In this document: positions 1 to 7,021 of the stretch, in pieces
Layout of the letters: each line of letters starts with the position of its first letter
How positions within the stretch are numbered: the stretch's first letter is position 1
Source: Planctomycetota bacterium
GTDB lineage: Bacteria; Planctomycetota; Planctomycetia; Isosphaerales; Isosphaeraceae
NCBI GenBank assembly: GCA_021778575.1
Contig: JAJYCH010000105.1
Span: 1 to 9,799 of the forward strand
DNA length: 9,799 bases
Direction of reading: 5' to 3'
Made by a program: the position numbers and the translations under genes
The notes under the pieces: generated by a model
The model's database searches: none
What the model saw: only the letters and a program-made list of their open reading frames with translations
Told to the model about the DNA's origin: nothing

Positions 1-3000
1 GTTGAGCAACGGGTGATCCTCGGTCTGACCGTCGGCGTAGTGGAGCCGGACGATCATGGTGGTCGTCGGCTCGGCGTCGGGTCCGGTCGCCCCCCAGCCG
101 CTGATCCCGCTCAGGAAGTGGATCGCCTTGGCGGGCGCGTTGAGCGGCAAGCTCACCGACTTCGGCATCTCGGGCGGTAGCACGCCGTTGGGTCCGTAAA
201 GCATGATCGCGTTGGGGACCTTGTCGCCTTGCGGGTCGACCAGGAGGAACGGAACCCCCTGGAACGTCTTGGGCGACCAGTCGGCGAAAATCAGCCGCTC
301 GATGGGAGAGTCGGAGGCGAAGAACATCCCCTTGGTCGTGATCACCGTCGCGGCGGTCCGGAGGTCGAGCGGCAGGTACTTGCCGCGCTTGGTCAGAAAC
401 GCGAGGAGGTCGGCCAGCCCTTCGGCGTTGACCTGCTTCTCGAACCCTTCGGGCATCAAGCTCTTCTTCGAGGCGGCGAACTCCTCGATCTCCTCGCGAA
501 GAACCGTGTGCGACTTCCCTTCGGCGTCGAGCAGGACGACGCTCGACTTGGTCTCCGACGCGAGCAAGCCGTTGTAGGTCTTGCCGTCGTTGGTCGCCAG
601 GCTGTACTGGACGAAGTTCCCTTCGACGCTCCGGCTCGGGTCGAGGATGTGGATCAGCAACTCTTCACGAGGATGGGTGCCCATCCCGGTCAGGTCGGGG
701 CCGACCTTACCCCCTTCGCCGCCGTGGGCGTGGCACTTGGCGCACTGCTGGGTGAAGACCAGTTTCCCCCTGGCGACGTCGCCCCCCTTCATGACCAGCG
801 GAGCCAGGCTATCGATGACCTTCTGGCGGTCGGCGTCGGGCAAGCCGCCCCCTTTGGCGGCCATCAGGGTCTTGGCCCGGGCGGCGATGGTTCTGTCTTT
901 GTGAGCCGCGAGAGCCTGGGTCTGCGGCAGCGAGAGTTGCGAGAGCGACGCGTCTCCCTTGTCGACCCCGTCGAGGAACGCGAGCGTCCACTCGTTCCGG
1001 GTGAGGAGCGTCTTGGCGGCTTCCGTCCGGACGGCCGGGGTCATCGCGCCGAGCTTGGCGACGATCGCCGAGCCGACGGTCGGGGCCTCGCTCTTGCCGA
1101 CGGCGTCGACCAGGCCGATGGCCAGGCTCTGCGGCGTCCGAGGGGTAATCAAGGCCAGGAGCGAGTCGGCCGAGGCCGCGTCGTTGGGCCGGAACTCGAC
1201 GAGCCGCTGGGCGGCGTCGATTCGCGCGGCTTCGGCTTGCTTGTCGTCCTTTGCCGTGGCGAGGAACGTCGAGGCGATCTCGGCGGCATTGGCCTCGATC
1301 GCCTTCGAACCCCACCGCGTGGCCAGGGTCACAAGCTGGGCCCGAGCGGCCGGAGAAAGCTTGGTCATGAGCGTGACGAGCGCCTTGTCCGAGGCATCGT
1401 CGAGCGTCGGCTTCTTGTCCTTCGGCCACCCCTTGGCGAGGCCGATGATGATGGCGTCGGCGATGCCCTTGTCGGCCTCGGCGAGAGCCGTCATGAGGTC
1501 GGCCGGAGCGCCGGCTTCGACGCTTCGGGCGAAGTGCTCGGCCACACGGGTCGTCAGGGTGAGAAGAGTCGGCGAGGCCGCTTTGGTCAGCTTCCTGACT
1601 GCCAGAGTTTTCAGGAACGGACCGGCGTGACTCGCGGCGGCCGAGGTCGCCGCGTCGGGGAGCCAGCGGTCGCCGTCGACCTTTCCGGAGACCAGGGCGT
1701 CGACGATCGCTTCCGCCGCGACGGGCGATTCCTTGCTGTCGGCCAGGGCCAGTAACGCCGCGAGGCGAACCTGGGGGTCGGGATCGGCCAGGAGAGCGGC
1801 GACTGGAGCCGCCTTGTCCTCCATCGGCATGACCTGCACGGCATTCCGACGAACACCGCTTGAAGGATGCGCCAGGGCGGCGGTGACCGTCTTCGAGGCG
1901 GCGGGGTTGGAGCCATCGAGCACGCCCAGACCGTACAAGGCCCACAAGGCATGAATCGCGGCGGTATTCAGGCCAATCGCGTCAACTGACTTGTCCTCGA
2001 CCAGTGCGATCAAGGCCGGGACGACATCCTTCTTACCGCGTTCGATCAGCAACCGCTGGCCCTGGAGCCGCCAGAACATGTTGTCGGACTTGAGCGCGGC
2101 GACCAGACCCGGACCATCGGCCGGATCAAGCGCCAGGGTCGTCGTCTTCACCGGCGAGCCGACCGGGCTGATCCGGTAGATCCGGCCGTGGGTCTTGTCG
2201 CGGAGCGGGGTTTCGTACGCGGCCCCTTTGCCGGTCTTGAACCCCTTGGGCGTGGGGTTGTGCTGGACGATGAAGTTGTACCAGTCGCTGACCCAGACCG
2301 CGCCGTCGGGTCCAACCTCGGCGGCGACGGGGCTGGTCCACTCGTCGTCGGAGGCGACCAGGTTCCACTCGTTGTGCGAGGCGAAGTCGGTCCCCTTCTT
2401 TTCGAGGGCGAACGTGGCGACGATGTGGCCGGTCGGCTCGCAGACGAACGCCGTGCTGTTCCAGTACGGCTTCGGATAGGCCCGGGCCGTGTAGAGCGCG
2501 TGGCCGGCGCCGGCCGTGAAGCCGCCGAAGTAGTCGACCTGGCGAACCTTGTCGGTGATCGGGAACATCCGGTAGGTGTCGGAGATCATCTGCAAGACGC
2601 CGCCGGCGGTCAGACCACGAACCTTTTCGTAATAGCGGTTCGGGATCGGCAGGTAGACGCTCGGGCAGCCATTGGCGGTCGAGCCGAAGATCAGGCCTTC
2701 CTCGGAGATCCCCACGCCCCACGAGTTGTTATTGGTGTTCCGGAGGAATTCGAGCTTCGAGCCATCCGGCTTGAACCGGTAAAGCCCCTGACGGAACTGG
2801 TGATGCTCGCCGCCGACGGTCCCGTTGAACCCGGCGTAGCCGACGATCCCGTAGACCCAGTTATCGAGGCCGTAGCGGAGGTTGCTCGGCCCGGCGTGGG
2901 TGTCGCCGGTGCTCCAGCCGGTGAAGAGAACCTTGCGGACGTCGGCCTTGTCGTCGCCGTCGAGGTCCTGGAAGAACAAGGTGTCGGGTGCCTGGTGGAC

Positions 3001-4155
3001 GATCAGCCCACCGTTGGCGAAGGTCATGCTGGTGGGGATGCTGAGCTTGTCGGCGAAGACGGTGAACTTGTCGGCCTGACCGTCGCCGTCGGTGTCCTCG
3101 CAGATCTTGATCTGGTCGTGACCTTCACCCCGGCGCTGCATGTTGTTGGGATAGTCGACCGTCTCGGCGACCCAGAGCCGCCCCTTGTGGTCCCAGGTGA
3201 TGGCGATCGGCTTGGCGATCTCGGGCTCGCTGACGAACAGACGCGGTTCGAGCCCCTTGGGAATCGCCAGGTGCTTGATCGACTCGGCGGCGGGGATGGG
3301 CAGTTGCATCGTCTTGATCGCGTCGCCCATCGTCCCCCAGGCCTTGCCCGGCAGGTACTGGGGAATCTCCGACGGAGCGGGCTCGACCGGGAGCGGCTTG
3401 AGGCCGGCGGCCACTCGCGGGTAGCTATCGAAGACCTCGCCCTTGCCCGACGCCCAGCGGAGGCCGCGTTCGAGCAGGTTATGGAAGCCGGGGTTGCCCC
3501 AGGTCCGCTGGTCGTGACCGTAAGCGGTGTAAAAGACGCGGCCCTTGCCTTCGGTCCGGGTCCAGGTCCAGGGCTCGTCGGTCCCCTTCTCGTCGCGGAC
3601 CTGCAAGACGTGGCGGTTCTTGGGGTTATGCTTGGTGTGAACGTAGGTTTCGTCCCAGGTCCGGAACGGTTCGAGCCCCTTCATGATCGGGTCGGCCGGG
3701 TCGGTGACCTTGGTGTCGAACTCGCCGGTCCCGTGCCGCTGGAACTGGGCGCCGACCAGCGCGATATACTTCGGCGAATCAAGGAAACAGTACGAAGCGC
3801 AATGGATCGGCGCGAAGCCGCCGCCGTTCTCGACGTACTCGACCAGCGCTTTTTCCTGGTCGGGGGTGATCTTGGTCTCGTTCGAGTAGATCATCAGGAC
3901 GTCGTACTTGGCGAGCGTTTGCGGGTTCAGGTCGCTCATCGCCTCGGTATACGTGATCTCGATCCCTCGGGTCGCCATCAAGGGGATGATCTGCGGTGCT
4001 CGCTCGCTGGGCCGGTGGTGCCCCTGATCGCCGAGAAACAGGACGGTGATCGGCTTCGACGGAGCATCCGCCGCGACCGACAGCGCCGGGCTCACCCAGC
4101 CGAGGGCTGGTAGAAGGAGCCAGGCCAGGCATCGAGTCCATGTCTTGGAACGCAT
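1..4155 (-). CDS. ThuA / PVC-type membrane-bound dehydrogenase with HEAT-like repeats and CxxCH heme domain (partial, C-terminus off the left edge)
   Basis: The first 1385 codons are open from the ATG at 4155 to the window edge, with no stop. AGGAG lies 9 nt before the ATG. Visible order: signal peptide (about 1-28, ending SVA/A); ThuA-like domain (about 36-235) with GGGFAPIHC at 111-119 and GHDQRTW at 213-219; a PVC-type dehydrogenase beta-propeller (about 290-660) with two Asp-rich calcium-type loops, DTDGDGQAD and DLDGDDKAD; Ala/Leu-rich HEAT-like helices (about 690-1110); a cytochrome-c-like domain with CAKCH at 1138-1142 (about 1127-1265); then a C-terminal beta-rich domain seen after the heme domain in many planctomycete homologues. 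By family, this is a secreted, heme-linked putative sugar or polyol dehydrogenase of unknown substrate. ThuA relatives act on trehalose-type sugars, but the activity here is inferred. It lies downstream of a sigma/FecR pair on the same strand. Confidence 0.93.
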   Translation of the reverse strand, partial: MRSKTWTRCLAWLLLPALGWVSPALSVAADAPSKPITVLFLGDQGHHRPSERAPQIIPLMATRGIEITYTEAMSDLNPQTLAKYDVLMIYSNETKITPDQEKALVEYVENGGGFAPIHCASYCFLDSPKYIALVGAQFQRHGTGEFDTKVTDPADPIMKGLEPFRTWDETYVHTKHNPKNRHVLQVRDEKGTDEPWTWTRTEGKGRVFYTAYGHDQRTWGNPGFHNLLERGLRWASGKGEVFDSYPRVAAGLKPLPVEPAPSEIPQYLPGKAWGTMGDAIKTMQLPIPAAESIKHLAIPKGLEPRLFVSEPEIAKPIAITWDHKGRLWVAETVDYPNNMQRRGEGHDQIKICEDTDGDGQADKFTVFADKLSIPTSMTFANGGLIVHQAPDTLFFQDLDGDDKADVRKVLFTGWSTGDTHAGPSNLRYGLDNWVYGIVGYAGFNGTVGGEHHQFRQGLYRFKPDGSKLEFLRNTNNNSWGVGISEEGLIFGSTANGCPSVYLPIPNRYYEKVRGLTAGGVLQMISDTYRMFPITDKVRQVDYFGGFTAGAGHALYTARAYPKPYWNSTAFVCEPTGHIVATFALEKKGTDFASHNEWNLVASDDEWTSPVAAEVGPDGAVWVSDWYNFIVQHNPTPKGFKTGKGAAYETPLRDKTHGRIYRISPVGSPVKTTTLALDPADGPGLVAALKSDNMFWRLQGQRLLIERGKKDVVPALIALVEDKSVDAIGLNTAAIHALWALYGLGVLDGSNPAASKTVTAALAHPSSGVRRNAVQVMPMEDKAAPVAALLADPDPQVRLAALLALADSKESPVAAEAIVDALVSGKVDGDRWLPDAATSAAASHAGPFLKTLAVRKLTKAASPTLLTLTTRVAEHFARSVEAGAPADLMTALAEADKGIADAIIIGLAKGWPKDKKPTLDDASDKALVTLMTKLSPAARAQLVTLATRWGSKAIEANAAEIASTFLATAKDDKQAEAARIDAAQRLVEFRPNDAASADSLLALITPRTPQSLAIGLVDAVGKSEAPTVGSAIVAKLGAMTPAVRTEAAKTLLTRNEWTLAFLDGVDKGDASLSQLSLPQTQALAAHKDRTIAARAKTLMAAKGGGLPDADRQKVIDSLAPLVMKGGDVARGKLVFTQQCAKCHAHGGEGGKVGPDLTGMGTHPREELLIHILDPSRSVEGNFVQYSLATNDGKTYNGLLASETKSSVVLLDAEGKSHTVLREEIEEFAASKKSLMPEGFEKQVNAEGLADLLAFLTKRGKYLPLDLRTAATVITTKGMFFASDSPIERLIFADWSPKTFQGVPFLLVDPQGDKVPNAIMLYGPNGVLPPEMPKSVSLPLNAPAKAIHFLSGISGWGATGPDAEPTTTMIVRLHYADGQTEDHPLLN

Positions 4156-4176
4156 TCCCGAGATCTCCTGGTTGAT

Positions 4177-4195
4177 TGGGGACGGGCGATCCCCA
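4177..4195 (-). promoter_or_regulatory. possible leader hairpin before the ThuA/dehydrogenase start
   Basis: A perfect 6-bp stem (TGGGGA/TCCCCA) with a 7-nt loop lies 7 nt upstream of the AGGAG ribosome-binding site (4165-4169) of the dehydrogenase gene. It sits in the 147-base gap after the FecR-type gene. It lacks a T-tract on the minus strand, so it is a poor intrinsic terminator. It could modulate ribosome access or mark an mRNA processing site, but a stem this short may be chance. No clear promoter was recognised in this gap. Confidence 0.2.
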
Positions 4196-4302
4196 GTTCG
4201 TTCGGTCGTGGTTCTGATATCGAGTTGAGGGTTGGTTGGTTTGATCGTCGCTCGGAGCGGTCGAGGGTGCAAGTGCTTTCCGCTGCCTGGCGACGAGATC
4301 GT

Positions 4303-5913
4303 TCAAGGGGCTGATCCGGTCGAAGCGTCGGGCGGTCGGGTCGGTGTGCGGGTCAGGACGGTCACGCCCAGCTCCTTGATCTTGAGGGTCTTGCGCACGT
4401 CGCTCTGAGTATTGGCGCCGAAGATCCCGACGAACAAATCGCGTTCGCCGTCGAGCCATTTCGGGTGGGCGATCGCCAGTCGGCTGGAACTCTGCCGCGT
4501 CAGGTTCTCGACCAGGAGCGAATACCGCCCCTTGTCGCGCTGGAGAGTGAAGCGGAGGTGGTCGCCGGTGTTGGTCAGACCGACCTCGTGGATGTCCCGA
4601 TCGGTTCCGGCCATGTTATTGACCAGGAACAGGCTGTAACTTCCGGGCTTGGGCTGGCTGAGCACGCCGCCCCGGATGGCCCTTTTCGAGTCGGCCCCCG
4701 CAAAGAGCCCGAACTGGCCGACGACTTCGAGGCCGGGAATGTCGGGGATCTCGACGCTGATCGTGAAATCCTCGGACCCGGTGAAACCGAGGTCGGCGAG
4801 CCGGATTCCAAGATATTCGCCGCGATCGATCCCGACTTGTTGATTCAAGTCGCTCCGGGTCGTGGTCAGCTCCAGGGCATGAGCGTCGAGGTCGAGCCGG
4901 AGATTCGGGTCGCGAGCCTCGAGCGCCGAGCCGGTTCCCGGCAACCGGGCCGTCAGGCCGATCCCTCGACCATCGCGATCGCGCAACCCCTGGTCGGCGA
5001 CCTTCGCGAAGTCGAGCTTCAACGATCGTGGCCGGATCAGTGGCGGCGGTTCGATGGTCCGGGTGAATCGCGCGGAGTCGGCCGAATCAGGGGACCGGAG
5101 CGCGACGGCCCGGCCGTCGATCAGCGCTTCCTGCCCCTTGACCAGAAGGACCGGTGGGCGGCGGTTATTGCGGGCCTCGGCGGTCAGCTCGCCCGAAAAG
5201 ACCCGGACCGAAGTCGTCCCCGGCCCGTCGACCGAGACGCCGAACTCGGTCCCCAGATCGACGACTTTCCCTTGCGGCGAGTCGATCGTGAACCCGTGAG
5301 CGGGAACCGGAACCCGCGCCGTCAAGGCGCCCGAGATCAGCCGGGCCGAGTTGTCGGAGAGCAGTTCGAGGACCGCCGGGCCTTTCAGGATCACCCGGGC
5401 TCCACGGTCGAACTCGACCTCGGCCAGCCCTCGATCGAGCCGGAGGATCTTGCCCACCGTCATGTCTCGACCGGGAAAATCGGCGCCATCGGCCGCCCAG
5501 AGACAATCCTGGGCGTTGATCAGCCAGGCCACGTTTTTCGGCGAGACTTCGGTCCCGCGCCGACCCTTGTTGCCCAGACCCCACTGACCGAGCGCGAACC
5601 CCGAGACCGCCAGCAAGCTACCGGCCAGGGCCAGCCAGCGGCGCGCGATCCGCCGACGGAGCGGCCGCCTGGCGGGTTGCGCCACCGATTCCAGCCGGCT
5701 CAAAGCCGCCGAGGCCGCCCGCTTCGCCCGGGTCGAGAACCCCAGCTCGGCGTGAATCTGACAGTATTCGGCGAAGTAGACCCGCGCCGACGGTCTGGCG
5801 GCCAGCAGGGCTTCGAGCTCGCCAAACGCGATCTCATCGAGAAGATCCGAGCAATAGTCGTCCACCAGGTCGCGAAGCCGGTCGGAGACCTCGGGCCGAT
5901 CGGGCCTGTTCAC
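4303..5913 (-). CDS. FecR-domain transmembrane anti-sigma/sensor protein with C-terminal concanavalin-like domain
   Basis: This is a 536-residue protein when started at the GTG at 5913. That GTG overlaps the sigma-factor stop as GTGA and has GGGAGG 9 nt upstream. A TTG at 5952 would add 13 residues but has no ribosome-binding site. Residues 1-65 form the short acidic helical region typical of planctomycete FecR-type regulators (YCSDLLDEIAFGELEALL). An Arg-rich stretch (82-92) precedes one membrane helix (about 93-110), placing the N-terminus in the cytoplasm. A FecR domain follows at about 150-265, with the characteristic VVDLGTEFGVSV at 217-228. The rest (about 298-525) is beta-rich and resembles a LamG/concanavalin-type domain, ending FVGIFGAN and KTLKIKELGV. 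By family it should restrain or activate the adjacent sigma factor in response to an extracytoplasmic signal. The ligand is unknown, and a carbohydrate is only a guess. Confidence 0.88.
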   Translation of the reverse strand: MNRPDRPEVSDRLRDLVDDYCSDLLDEIAFGELEALLAARPSARVYFAEYCQIHAELGFSTRAKRAASAALSRLESVAQPARRPLRRRIARRWLALAGSLLAVSGFALGQWGLGNKGRRGTEVSPKNVAWLINAQDCLWAADGADFPGRDMTVGKILRLDRGLAEVEFDRGARVILKGPAVLELLSDNSARLISGALTARVPVPAHGFTIDSPQGKVVDLGTEFGVSVDGPGTTSVRVFSGELTAEARNNRRPPVLLVKGQEALIDGRAVALRSPDSADSARFTRTIEPPPLIRPRSLKLDFAKVADQGLRDRDGRGIGLTARLPGTGSALEARDPNLRLDLDAHALELTTTRSDLNQQVGIDRGEYLGIRLADLGFTGSEDFTISVEIPDIPGLEVVGQFGLFAGADSKRAIRGGVLSQPKPGSYSLFLVNNMAGTDRDIHEVGLTNTGDHLRFTLQRDKGRYSLLVENLTRQSSSRLAIAHPKWLDGERDLFVGIFGANTQSDVRKTLKIKELGVTVLTRTPTRPPDASTGSAP

Positions 5914-6446
5914 GTCGGCAAACCTCCCGGCTCGAGCGATCGGCGCACACAATCAAACAGAGCCCGGCGAATCCGCTTGAGCGAATTGTGGATGCTCTGC
6001 GACGATCGACCCCACTCGCGCGCCACTTCGGGAACCCGCGATTCCTCGCCGTAACAGGCCTCGATCAACTCCTGATCCCCCTGCCGGAGCTTCTTGAGAC
6101 AACCGGCCAGAACCTCGCGACGTTCCTCGATCCGCTCCTGCTCCAGCGATTCTTGAGCATCGATCAGCAGGAGGCTCAGGTCGTCGCTGAAATAAAGCCG
6201 TTGCCGGCTCCTCGACCGCAAGAAGTTCGCCACCTCGAACCGCGCCACGCCGCACGCCCAGGCCACGAAACTTCTGGAAGGGTCGAACTGGTCGTACTTG
6301 TTCCACATGGCCAGGCTCGTCTGCTGAAACAGGTCATCGGAGTCGTCGAAATTCCGGACCAGCGAGTAGATATAACTGAAAATCTGGACCTGGTGCGCCC
6401 GGAGCCGCTCGGCATATTCAGCTTCACGATGAAGGTTGCCGTCCAT
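5910..6446 (-). CDS. ECF-type RNA polymerase sigma factor (Rhodopirellula/Verrucomicrobium-like family)
   Basis: This is a 178-residue protein from the ATG at 6446; a GTG directly before it (6449) would add one Met. Only a weak GGAAG lies upstream, 7 nt from the GTG and 10 nt from the ATG, so the choice is open by one codon. Region 2 (about 17-83) shows IFSYIYSLVRNFDDSDDLFQQ and the promoter-melting/-10 segment AWACGVARFEVANFLRSR. An acidic linker (about 88-108) follows. Region 4 (about 107-170) carries the helix-turn-helix VPEVAREWGRSSQSIHNSLKRIR. The length and the closing RRALFDCVRRSL pattern match the short planctomycete sigma-70 group known as Sig-70_gvs1. It should bind core RNA polymerase and direct it to a small regulon. 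The FecR-type partner begins within its last codons, so the two form a sigma/regulator pair. Confidence 0.93.
   Translation of the reverse strand: MDGNLHREAEYAERLRAHQVQIFSYIYSLVRNFDDSDDLFQQTSLAMWNKYDQFDPSRSFVAWACGVARFEVANFLRSRSRQRLYFSDDLSLLLIDAQESLEQERIEERREVLAGCLKKLRQGDQELIEACYGEESRVPEVAREWGRSSQSIHNSLKRIRRALFDCVRRSLEPGGLPT
5923..5928 (-). promoter_or_regulatory. ribosome-binding site of the FecR-type gene, inside the sigma gene
   Basis: GGGAGG on the minus strand lies 9 nt before the GTG at 5913. It is part of the last codons of the sigma-factor gene (encoding the PGG of its C-terminus). It decides the start of the FecR-type protein in favour of GTG 5913 and, with the GTGA stop/start overlap, points to translational coupling of the two products. 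Confidence 0.7.
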
Positions 6447-6624
6447 CACGATCGGTCTTCCGGAGGAAAATCAAACACCACCGAGCGAACCCGGCACCGA
6501 CGATCGGAGGCCGACCTCGTTCCGAGAGTCTCGAAAATCATCGAACCAGACGATCGAAAGGCGGGCCATCGCTCCCGCCGGAGAAGTGTCGTCGGAGTGA
6601 GAGGCCACCCGACACTCTACCAAT

Positions 6625-6653
6625 GGTATCATCCGTGAGGGCCGATTTGTCAC
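6625..6653 (-). promoter_or_regulatory. candidate promoter for the sigma/FecR operon
   Basis: On the minus strand, GTGACA (6648-6653, five of six matches to TTGACA) is separated by exactly 17 bp from GATACC (6625-6630, three of six matches to TATAAT). The -10-like box overlaps an 11-base dyad, TACCAATGGTA (6618-6628), which could be an operator. The implied leader to the sigma start would be about 170 nt and includes a GC-rich 6-bp stem with an 8-nt loop at 6560-6579. The -10 match is weak, and planctomycete promoters are poorly defined. Confidence 0.22.
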
Positions 6654-6679
6654 CCACTTTTCCCGACGATCTTCAGAAT

Positions 6680-6694
6680 CACCCAATCCGCCGG
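6680..6694. repeat. 15-base direct repeat, left copy
   Basis: CACCCAATCCGCCGG occurs here and again, identically, at 6915-6929, on either side of the inverted-repeat element. It may be a target-site duplication, although 15 bp is long for one, or it may be part of the element's own ends. Confidence 0.75.
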
Positions 6695-6738
6695 GTATGC
6701 CCCCATTTTCTGGTGGGGGCCTCGAAGGGATTGGTTCT

Positions 6739-6759
6739 CTGGAGTGCGAGAGCTTGCTC
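6739..6759. repeat. 21-base perfect inverted repeat, left arm
   Basis: This segment begins CTGGAGTGCGAGAGC. It is the exact reverse complement of 6832-6852, with a 72-base interval between the arms. The arm includes the palindromic core GAGCTTGCTC (6750-6759). Confidence 0.85.
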
Positions 6760-6831
6760 CACGGTCCTCGTCGGAAAACCCTTGTTGGCCAGGTCACTCG
6801 GGCTCGGAGCAAGCTCCGGTCGCCAGAGCGA

Positions 6832-6852
6832 GAGCAAGCTCTCGCACTCCAG
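6832..6852. repeat. 21-base perfect inverted repeat, right arm
   Basis: This is the exact reverse complement of 6739-6759. It overlaps a local 8-bp palindrome around AA (GCGAGAGC-AA-GCTCTCGC, 6828-6845). A related palindrome, CGGAGC-AA-GCTCCG, lies just upstream at 6805-6818. The arm can therefore fold locally or pair with the left arm. Confidence 0.85.
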
Positions 6853-6914
6853 ATCAGGGCTTCGTCGGAAGCCCAAGGGTCGGGTCGACGAGAGCCCACC
6901 AGGAAATCTGGGGA

Positions 6915-6929
6915 CACCCAATCCGCCGG
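6915..6929. repeat. 15-base direct repeat, right copy
   Basis: This is a perfect copy of CACCCAATCCGCCGG at 6680-6694. It abuts the right end of the inverted-repeat element, sharing its first two bases with the right terminal repeat. The left copy is separated from the left terminal repeat by three bases (GTA). Confidence 0.75.
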
Positions 6930-7021
6930 TCCGGACGAGTTTGCCATCGCCATCAGTGCCCGCGCCGGCAATAATCGAAAGGACGTCAAGCCAGGTTCGG
7001 CCCGGAGAGCGGACGATTGCC

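Larger units (their letters stand above)
6695..6914. mobile_element. MITE-like non-coding repeat element with terminal inverted repeats
   Basis: The ends of this 220-base segment are imperfect inverted copies of each other. The left end (6698-6717) reads TGCCCCCATTTTCTGGTGGG. The right end, read on the minus strand (6916-6895), begins TGTCCCCAGATTTCC and also ends in TGGTGGG. Deeper inside, 6739-6759 and 6832-6852 are perfect 21-base inverted copies. The core GAGC-WW-GCTC occurs three times, at 6750-6759, 6807-6816 and 6832-6841. A 7-bp stem with tetraloop GTCG lies at 6857-6874. A 15-base perfect direct repeat borders the segment and resembles a target duplication. No transposase is encoded, so any mobility would depend on a partner elsewhere. 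It could instead be a REP-like composite or a structured RNA. The transposon reading is inference from structure. Confidence 0.45.
6447..7021. other. 575-base divergent intergenic region
   Basis: This spacer lies between the start of the sigma factor (leftward) and the start of the DUF5989-type protein (rightward). I see no convincing gene: open frames on both strands change composition when they cross the repeat element, lack ribosome-binding sites and are Arg/Pro/Ser-rich. The left part (6447-6679) would be the sigma leader and promoter area. The central part (6680-6929) is the repeat element described separately. The right part (6930-7021) leads into the DUF5989-type gene, with GGAGAG 12 nt before its ATG. 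Confidence 0.7.

Noticed and set aside
229..1755. 508-codon plus-strand open frame
   Set aside because: It is antisense to the HEAT-like and heme regions of the dehydrogenase. Its composition is Gly/Arg/Val/Asp-rich without any family motif, as expected for a shadow of high-GC third positions.
2188..4113. 641-codon plus-strand open frame
   Set aside because: It mirrors the ThuA and propeller coding region, whose minus-strand translation carries clear family motifs. The plus-strand product is low-complexity Val/Gly/Asp/Arg.
4465..6054. 529-codon plus-strand open frame
   Set aside because: It is antisense to the FecR-type protein and the end of the sigma gene. Its product is Arg/Gly/Pro-rich with no motif and no ribosome-binding site.
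6448..6557. Three ACGATCG copies about 50 bases apart as an operator array
   Set aside because: CGATCG-type words are frequent throughout the window, including inside coding regions, so three copies at this spacing are not convincing alone.
6471..6989. 172-codon minus-strand open frame and similar frames across the repeat element
   Set aside because: They run through inverted and direct repeats and change composition there, with no ribosome-binding site. They are products of the repeat element rather than genes.
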